From Lentinula raphanica (lineage: Eukaryota; Basidiomycota; Agaricomycetes; Agaricales; Omphalotaceae), in contig JANVFP010000030.1 of NCBI GenBank assembly GCA_027919835.1, forward strand, positions 186,001 to 250,000: a stretch of DNA of 64,000 nt, in the 5' to 3' direction. Position numbers and translations under genes: made by a program. The number at the start of each line of letters is the position of its first letter. Position 1 is the first letter of the stretch. Positions 57,901-64,000 of the stretch are shown piece after piece. The notes under the pieces are model-generated. The model was given only the letters and a program-made list of their open reading frames with translations, had not been told where the DNA came from and ran no database searches.

Positions 57901-59192
57901 ATGCCAACAAGTTCGTCGCTGAAGATATGGGTGAGACGACCGTTTGTAGGATATGCAATGAAATAGCAGAAGACGCCATCCAATCAAAATGTCGACACAT
58001 ATTCGATCGGGAGTGTATCAAACAGTATCTCAATACAGCTATTGAGCAGAATGTACGTGGTATGTCTCGTGCTGCACATGCATACGTATCTCAAAGTTCC
58101 GTTTAGCCATCATGTCCTGTGTGCTTTGTCCCACTCACCATCGATCTCGAAGCGCCCGCGTTAGATATCGAAGCTAACGCAGCTCAGGCTCGACAGGGGA
58201 TCCTTGGCCGTTTGAACCTAGACAGTTGGAAGAGCTCAACCAAAATTGAAGCTCTCGTAGAAGAATTGAGCAATTTACGGAATCAGGACGCGACTACCAA
58301 GAGCATTGTCTTTAGTCAGTTCGTTAACTTCCTCGATCTGATCGCATATCGTTTGCAGAAGAGTGGATTTACGGTGTGTCTCATCAAAGTTCATCCCTAC
58401 CCTCAACCTGTGCTGACCTGGTTGAACTAGATTTGTCGACTTGAAGGCACTATGAGTCCTCAGGCCAGAGATGCAACTATCAAACATTTCAGTGCGTAGG
58501 CCATTCTTACGCCCTCGCGCCATGCATCTCATGGTATTTCTCAGTGAACAATGTTGATGTCACTGTCTTCCTCGTTAGTCTGAAAGCTGGCGGAGTAGCC
58601 CTCAACCTAACAGAAGCCTCCCGGGTGTATCTTATGGATAGTTGGTGGAATCCTGCGGGTATGTCTCTTTATCGTGTTCATGCATCCGACCTAATTCAGG
58701 CGAATTCCAGTTGAATTTCGTGAGTACTGTCAAGAAGGGGAAGCTTGTACATTCTCATCGACAAATCTCAATCCACAGAGGCGATGGATCGTATACATCG
58801 ATTAGGTCAACATCGACCTGTCAAGGCCATCAAGCTCGTTGTAGAAGATAGTATCGAGAGTCGAATCGTGCAGGTATGGGATAACATTGACTGCACGATA
58901 CGCGGCGGTCTTATGTCTCCACCCTTTAGTTACAGGAGAAGAAATCCGCCATGATTGATGCTACCCTCTCTCCTGATGACTCCGTAAGTCCTACCTCTTA
59001 TCTACCTTTGGTAACTCCTGAGCTTGCTTAGGCAATGGGTCGTCTCACCCCTGAGGATGTAAGTCACATCGACGATTTATTGTTGTTCGCATCTCTGACT
59101 TTGCATGCTGCCTAGTTGCAATTTCTGTTCCGCGTAAGCGTTCCATGTTGATGCATATCCAGTTGATTTCCTGAATTTCCTTCCAGTTGTAG
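54963..59192 (+). CDS. RAD16: RAD16-type SNF2 ATPase with RING finger
   Basis: About twenty short introns; start [11 protein letters not shown] at 54963, stop TAG at 59190. Yeast RAD16 with RAD7 drives global-genome nucleotide excision repair, combining DNA translocation with ubiquitin-ligase activity. Visible in order: an acidic/basic N-terminus; [16 protein letters not shown]; Walker [16 protein letters not shown] built across two introns; [17 protein letters not shown] ([11 protein letters not shown]); [19 protein letters not shown]; a cysteine cluster ([26 protein letters not shown]) typical of RAD16; RRTK; a C3HC4 RING ([18 protein letters not shown] to CPVCFVPL); then helicase motifs V-VI ([27 protein letters not shown]). 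It ends FLFRL, matching the family terminus. All catalytic motifs are intact. Confidence 0.93.
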
Positions 59193-59723
59193 ATGATATC
59201 ATATATTGGTGGTGATGCCTGCATGAGTGAGGGCGTAGAATGTCTAGCTCATAGTAGGCTTGTGTCGTGGTCCTGACGTCTGCTGAGGTTGACTGAAGAA
59301 TCTTTTATATGGCTGTGTTAGATCAAGGATGCTGTCTATGCAATACATATCATGCTGTACGTATATTGACTCCCTTCCTTCATTCAATCTGTATGATATA
59401 TTCTGAGTTCGAAAGCCGTTCCTTCTCAACTCCGGATCCGTTGATTGCACATAAAATCATGGGTTGCCAACGTCAAGCAAGTTTTCCAAAAAAACAGGAC
59501 TCCTAGGACCTAGAGCTGCTTCTTCAAATGAGAACTTGTGCCATCGTGGCGACAGAGTCTTCCCACAATCCTTTTGATACATAATAGATGCCAACTGTAT
59601 CTCTATCATGATGAAGAATTCTACATTCTCATTCAATAAAAAGGCGTCAGCTTGATTTCCCAGCATGTTCTTATGTTGACCTCCCATTAACTGCTCGCAG
59701 GTCGATTACAATTGGTAATTATC
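59193..59723. other. Intergenic spacer
   Basis: RAD16 3' end and upstream region of the next F-box gene. Minus-strand frames here are short and unrecognisable, and no other structure is visible. Confidence 0.5.
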
Positions 59724-61158
59724 ATGTACAGTGAGTCCGTAATCTGCTCTTCACGAAGTATGCCATACGATATTTGATCTCGGATAGAACTCAGTACCAG
59801 ACTGGATTTACCTTTGGAGATCGTCGAACTCATTATCGAATATGTGGATGATGATAAGAAGACGCTGCAAGCCGCGTCTCTTGTATGTGCTACGTGGCGG
59901 ATTGCAGCATTCCCGTATCTACTTCACGACATTCTCATTTCGGAAGAACAAGATTTCGAGCGGCTCAGGGAGCTGTGTCATCGTTTCCCTAGACTGCCAA
60001 CATATCACGCTCGAAGTATAACCTTGCGACCAGGAACCCGACTCAGCTCAGAACTTTCAGTCACAGCGACATTGCGCTCGTTCTCATTAACGAGATTATT
60101 CGAAGACAAGAGATGGGAACTCAGTCAGGCTGCAGCAGAGCTTCCACAGATGCCCAAAGTCACTTCCTTGAAGTGGATCATGGGAAGAGACTTCCGGCAT
60201 TCTATAATAGTAGGCCCCACCATTCACCGACATCTTTCACTACTCCCCTCTCTTCAGCGACTCACTCTAAAGGCCAAATTCGAAGACCTACATGAGCTCG
60301 AGCTCTTCCTAGGCATTTGCTGCAGCGGTCTGAAGTCCTTGACTTTCCAAGGCATCTGGTTCCGAAATCATAACAGTCGTCCTCTGAGACTGGGCGATAC
60401 CAGCGATCTTGGCTTACTCGAAAAACTTGCCTTTGAACGCACTCGGTCTAGCGACCCTACATACGACGAGGTGGTTGACCTCCTCCTGTTTTTCTTGAAA
60501 AGGAAAGTCAGCCTGCAGGTTCTGAGGATTCGCTATGATTTCACCATGTCACCTACAAGTTTGGATCGACTCCTAGATAAATCAAAGCAAACACTTGACA
60601 CTCTGGTCATAGAACCAATTGGAGTGGCGGGTATGTTTTACTGGTGTGCAACTCGTGTACAGGCCTGATATGATCATAGAGGTTCCTTTATGGGCTCACA
60701 CCTGTCATCCATTTGCTCGATTGAGCCAGCGAACAAAGAGCTTTACTCTTGGAATACCCCAAACGACACCAGGAGGACCGACACTCACTAACTCTGCACC
60801 GTTCGAAGTTCTGGACTTTTTCCGCTTTGTTCACACTCTTCCCCCGATGCCCCACATTACGACAGTCACAATTACTTTTCGCATATATAACGAATGGGAC
60901 GCAGCCGAGATATGGGGACCTTCTAATTATCCCGAGCGCAACATGAAAGCCTCATGGCACAGATTTCTTTCCTGGCTCGCAGGGCAAATGCCGTCGTTGA
61001 ACTTGTTGATTTTCTTCGTGAAGTTCAAAACCAAGTTTAGCGAACAAGATCAGGAACGATTTTTTGGGTTCGCGAAGGATGCCGTTCCCTCTCTACGGCC
61101 TGGAATTCATATCCAGCTGCAATGGATGCTAGAAGTGGCTCCAACGACATGGGTATAG
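59724..61158 (+). CDS. F-box-like protein, unrelated to the 3-36 kb family
   Basis: Exons 59724-59730, 59788-60630 and 60680-61158 give 442 residues. The first exon has only seven bases (MYK...), and the phase fits an AAA codon split by a 57-bp GTGAGT intron, giving MYKLSTRLDLPLEIVELIIE. The F-box follows: LPLEIVELIIEYV, then LQAASLVCATWRIAAFPYLL. The rest is LRR-like with regular leucines (LSLLPSLQRLTLKAKF, CCSGLKSLTFQGIWF, LEKLAFERT, LQVLRIRYDF) and a C-terminal part typical of Agaricomycete F-box proteins (FFRFVHTLPPMPHITTVTI, MPSLNLLIFF). It likely recruits an unknown substrate to an SCF ligase. It shares no obvious sequence with copies A-F apart from the domain. Confidence 0.75.
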
Positions 61159-63659
61159 ATTGTATACAAGCTGTTCTTCCAGTAGGGTAAAAATTGTACG
61201 CAGTGGTTTGTTATCTGTAGGTAATCTTCTTGTAGTAATTTCGATGTTGTCCGTACAAGTGAACATTGTCAGAGATTGTAGCTAATACATAGTATCTTTT
61301 GAATATACTCGGATTGAGATTTCCCGATGAATATCTGTCCTCGATCTATGACCACTACTATGTTATCCTGAGGCTTGTCCAGACAGTGATTCTCGTCCAG
61401 TACGTACTGCTTGTGCATAGACCTGCACAGACTCCACTGCAAGTTCAACGCTGAGTAGAATCATGCAGGCAGACCATTGATCAAACATAGTAGCATACTC
61501 GACGCTGCCATACATTGCAGCTGGAGTAATGATCTCGGGTAAGCTTTGTCAGGTAAGGTCAAGTACTGAGTATACTGAAAAAGCTCAGACGGTCATAAGC
61601 CAGCGCGGCAAGCATATGATGAAGTGTCGGCCCCGTATACACGGCGGCGATAGAATTGTCATCTATCGACTTAACGAGGGCGAGCAAACGATGTTACGAT
61701 CGAAAATACTCTTGATGGGTTAATTGCGCGAACTATTGAGAAGTCCACGACGGCGTGAAACTCAGTACGACGAAGTTGCTACTTCCAGTATCATAGGGGC
61801 CGAGTTCTCAAGCCATTGAACGCGATTCGATTCCTTCCTTCCTAAGGAGCCTTTAGCATTATGAAGAAAGCCATCGGATAGTAAGGCACATACCGTTCCT
61901 GTACTACTTTAGTTTTAGAACAATGTCTTAGAAGAAGCTTGATGATCATATTCAGGTTCTTAGAAAAACTCGCCGCCACAAGCGGCGACCCTCCAAATTG
62001 ATTGATCACCAACCTCCAAGCCGATGAAGGAGGACTTACAGTCATACTAAGTTGAGGGAAGAAGGTTAAGTCATTGGTTACAATGGGTGCGGAATGAACC
62101 GTCGTGTTTCCAGTGGACCTGGTCAAGCTGAGTGCATGTGTTCAAACACTTGAAGATCCGGATTGGCACCCTATGTGCACAAACTTGGGGGCCATCAACA
62201 ATCGTCGAGCTTAACAAGGCTTAACACAGCAGTGACGAGAGGAATATCGCGCACTCTGTTTCAAAGTCTGTCCAGGTTTGATAATCATGCACCGGACACT
62301 AGTACCGGACAATTTGTCTTCTCTGCTTGGAGCAACTGGTAGAATTAAAAAATGGTAAAATGATTCACCAGAGTTCAGGACCCTTGTTTGGCAAGTGGTC
62401 TGATCATTGATGGATAATCATGCAGGCTTGCTCCTCACCTGTACGATAACTCATGGATAGAAGTGGATGCTGCAGTGGCGGGGCCTCAGGGGGGACACAT
62501 CAGTTGGTAATTGCAGCGAGAACTAGATTGACAAGGTCAACAGGATAGCGTACGAGAGTGGGGTAAAGATCCCAATCTGAATCAATGACTCGGAAATCAA
62601 GAGTCACATCTTGTCTGGCACATCTTTGGAAAACGTTGTAATCACTTATAATCAGCTCTGGCATTTAGAGGAGGCTCCGTGGCTTCTAGGATTTTCTCAC
62701 TGTGCGAGCTGCCTTCGTCATTACTTACTGCGTCAATATCATCACCAGTAGCAACTTTGACATCGGCGTCGGATTCATTGCTATCATCCCCTTTATTGTC
62801 CCCGTCTCTGTTCATATGTCTCCCCTTCTTTCGAAGGCCTTTGTTTGCCTCCATTTTGAGAACACCATTCTCAAGACATGATCTCCATGATTCTTGATTT
62901 CTATCGTTCTTTACTCCGCGCCAGTAGTGTCTTGACAACCCTGAGTATGCAAAGCCGCTTTTTCCTTGTCAGCTTGCGTGAATCTCGACATTGTGGAATC
63001 GCATGCAATATCCTCCTTCGCCTTCGCAAGAATCATAATATCGAGAGCCGTATTCGATGTGACTGCACACGAGAGTAGGATACTACACGAGCCTACCCCT
63101 GATTCATGAGCTTGAGCAAACGATGCTTTGTACTGAGATTTTTCTCATGCCTGGCTCAGCGAGCGTGGAGGAAGGGTCACAAGCTTCGACTGGCGTGCCG
63201 AAGAGAGCGTATGATGATCAGCAAGACCAACATAGGAAATTGGATCCTATGTAGAGGGAAGTCTTATCTTTCTGTGGCCAAAAAATTGGCTCAGTCGAGC
63301 GTCATCATCGAAAGATGCTTGTAAGACGCAGTCTAGGGAACTCCTCTTAAGGCGTTGAGGTAGAGCAGGATACAGTGGATGAATATTGAACGCTAGTGCT
63401 TGCAGTCAAGGAGATATAAGTTCCTCCCATTCGACGATGCCCCACTAAGCTTCGGTTGAATTTTCACTGAACCTCGTAGCGATGTGAAATTCGCATTCGG
63501 GGTCCCTCGTTTATATACCTCGACCCAAAGTGTCAAGAGGTATATGTTGTCTGCCTTTGGGAGACTAGGTCCCTCGAGGCAGCCAGAGTATGATTGTCAA
63601 GAGCGACTGACGTTTACCGCATATGGTTGCATGGGTTTCAGGAGATGCCGTCTGCGCGG
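61159..63659. other. Region without a supported gene
   Basis: About 2.5 kb. A 98-codon minus-strand frame (62642-62938) has a basic start (HYWRGVKNDRNQESWRSC) and an acidic Ser/Asp tail (GDDSNESDADVKVATGDDID); it might be an exon or a relic, but I could not find a start or matching splice sites. Another minus frame at 61842-62126 (94 codons) is unrecognised. A small hairpin (CGCCGC...GCGGCGA) lies near 61970-61986. No RNA gene, TIR element or conserved family was seen. Confidence 0.35.
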
Positions 63660-64000
63660 TTATTTTCCTATGCAAAAGTCCCTGAATACAGAATCGAGTA
63701 CGTCCTCTACGTCGATCGTCCAACTGATCTTCTCAACCGCTTGTGCAGCATAACGAAGCTCCTCGGCTGCGAGAACAATATCCTCTATTGCTACAGATGT
63801 GCGCGCGCGACGTGTGAGAGAGGGAACGAGAGAATAGGAAGGAGGAACTCACGATATTGTAGGAATGAATCGATAAATTGAGCAGCGGAAGTCAGTTGTA
63901 CGCGATGTCGACTATGTGTAATGAGCGGCGTGTTCTTTCCTTGTACATCACTAAAGTCATATCTGAAGAAGCCCGCAACCAGGTCAGGTATCGGAAAACG
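63660..64000 (-). CDS. MSS1: tRNA modification GTPase MSS1/MnmE, C-terminal exons only
   Basis: Two exons are visible: one from the right edge to 63853 and the last from 63790 to 63660, joined over a 62-bp GTGAGT...CTGTAG intron. The protein ends with ITHSRHRVQLTSAAQFIDSF, then EDIVLAAEELRYAAQAVEK and DVEDVLDSVFRDFCIGK. The terminal CIGK and the preceding helical pattern are diagnostic of MnmE/MSS1, which with MTO1/MnmG makes the 5-carboxymethylaminomethyl-type modification of wobble uridine in mitochondrial tRNAs. The N-terminal folate-binding domain and the G domain lie outside the window, and an additional intron near the edge is likely (TTCTTCAG). Confidence 0.9.

Noticed and set aside
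43730..64000. CTU1 and MSS1 as a wobble-uridine modification cluster
   Set aside because: They are about 20 kb apart with unrelated genes between; cytosolic and mitochondrial pathways, no evidence of clustering by function.

Overview
The window is nuclear DNA from a filamentous basidiomycete, most likely an Agaricomycete (mushroom-forming fungus). The evidence is genes cut by many short introns (mostly 50-80 bp, GT...AG), recognisable eukaryotic housekeeping proteins in fungal form (RAD16, the COMPASS subunit SWD1/RBBP5, the tRNA thiolase CTU1, TTI2, a TBC Rab-GAP, MSS1/MnmE), several gene families I associate with mushroom genomes, and small TIR elements instead of bacterial-type mobile elements. 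There are no operons, rRNA, tRNA or CRISPR arrays that I can see.

The first 36.5 kb is accessory. It opens with a truncated Ser/Pro-rich gene at the left edge, followed by a head-to-tail array of three F-box-like paralogues (3.1-8.6 kb) in which gene and intergenic DNA were duplicated together. From 9 to 17.5 kb lie four small predicted secreted-protein genes, two of them diverged paralogues, plus fragments of partial duplications. A 1033-residue MDR-type oxidoreductase embedded in Ser-rich disordered sequence fills 18.0-21.1 kb. From 21 to 36.5 kb the DNA is a patchwork of decay: several short inverted-repeat elements, a gene broken by one of them, a secreted-protein gene broken by two tandem microduplications, an HNH-family relic, and three more copies of the F-box family on the opposite strand. 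One of those three has lost only its start frame; the other two carry several nonsense or frameshift lesions in CpG-poor DNA.

From 36.7 kb to the right edge the window is mostly conserved and gene-dense. Four genes run on the minus strand: the TBC-domain Rab-GAP (36.7-41.4), a 13-exon coiled-coil protein I cannot name (41.6-43.5), CTU1 (43.7-45.1) and SWD1 (45.4-47.3). SWD1 is divergent from TTI2 (plus strand, 47.6-49.4). Then follow, on the plus strand, a very long Gln/Pro/Ser-rich protein with an N-terminal WW-type motif (50.4-54.7), RAD16 (55.0-59.2) and an unrelated F-box-like gene (59.7-61.2). The last exons of MSS1/MnmE enter from the right edge on the minus strand.

Functionally the housekeeping half covers Rab-GTPase control, wobble-uridine modification in cytosol (CTU1) and mitochondria (MSS1), H3K4 methylation, PIKK stability and nucleotide excision repair. 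These are neighbours, not a pathway. The accessory half looks like a recently expanding and decaying F-box family plus secreted proteins. I do not see a clear new multi-gene system. The most unusual material is the family birth-and-death record, the gene-disrupting inverted-repeat elements and a few orphan proteins.
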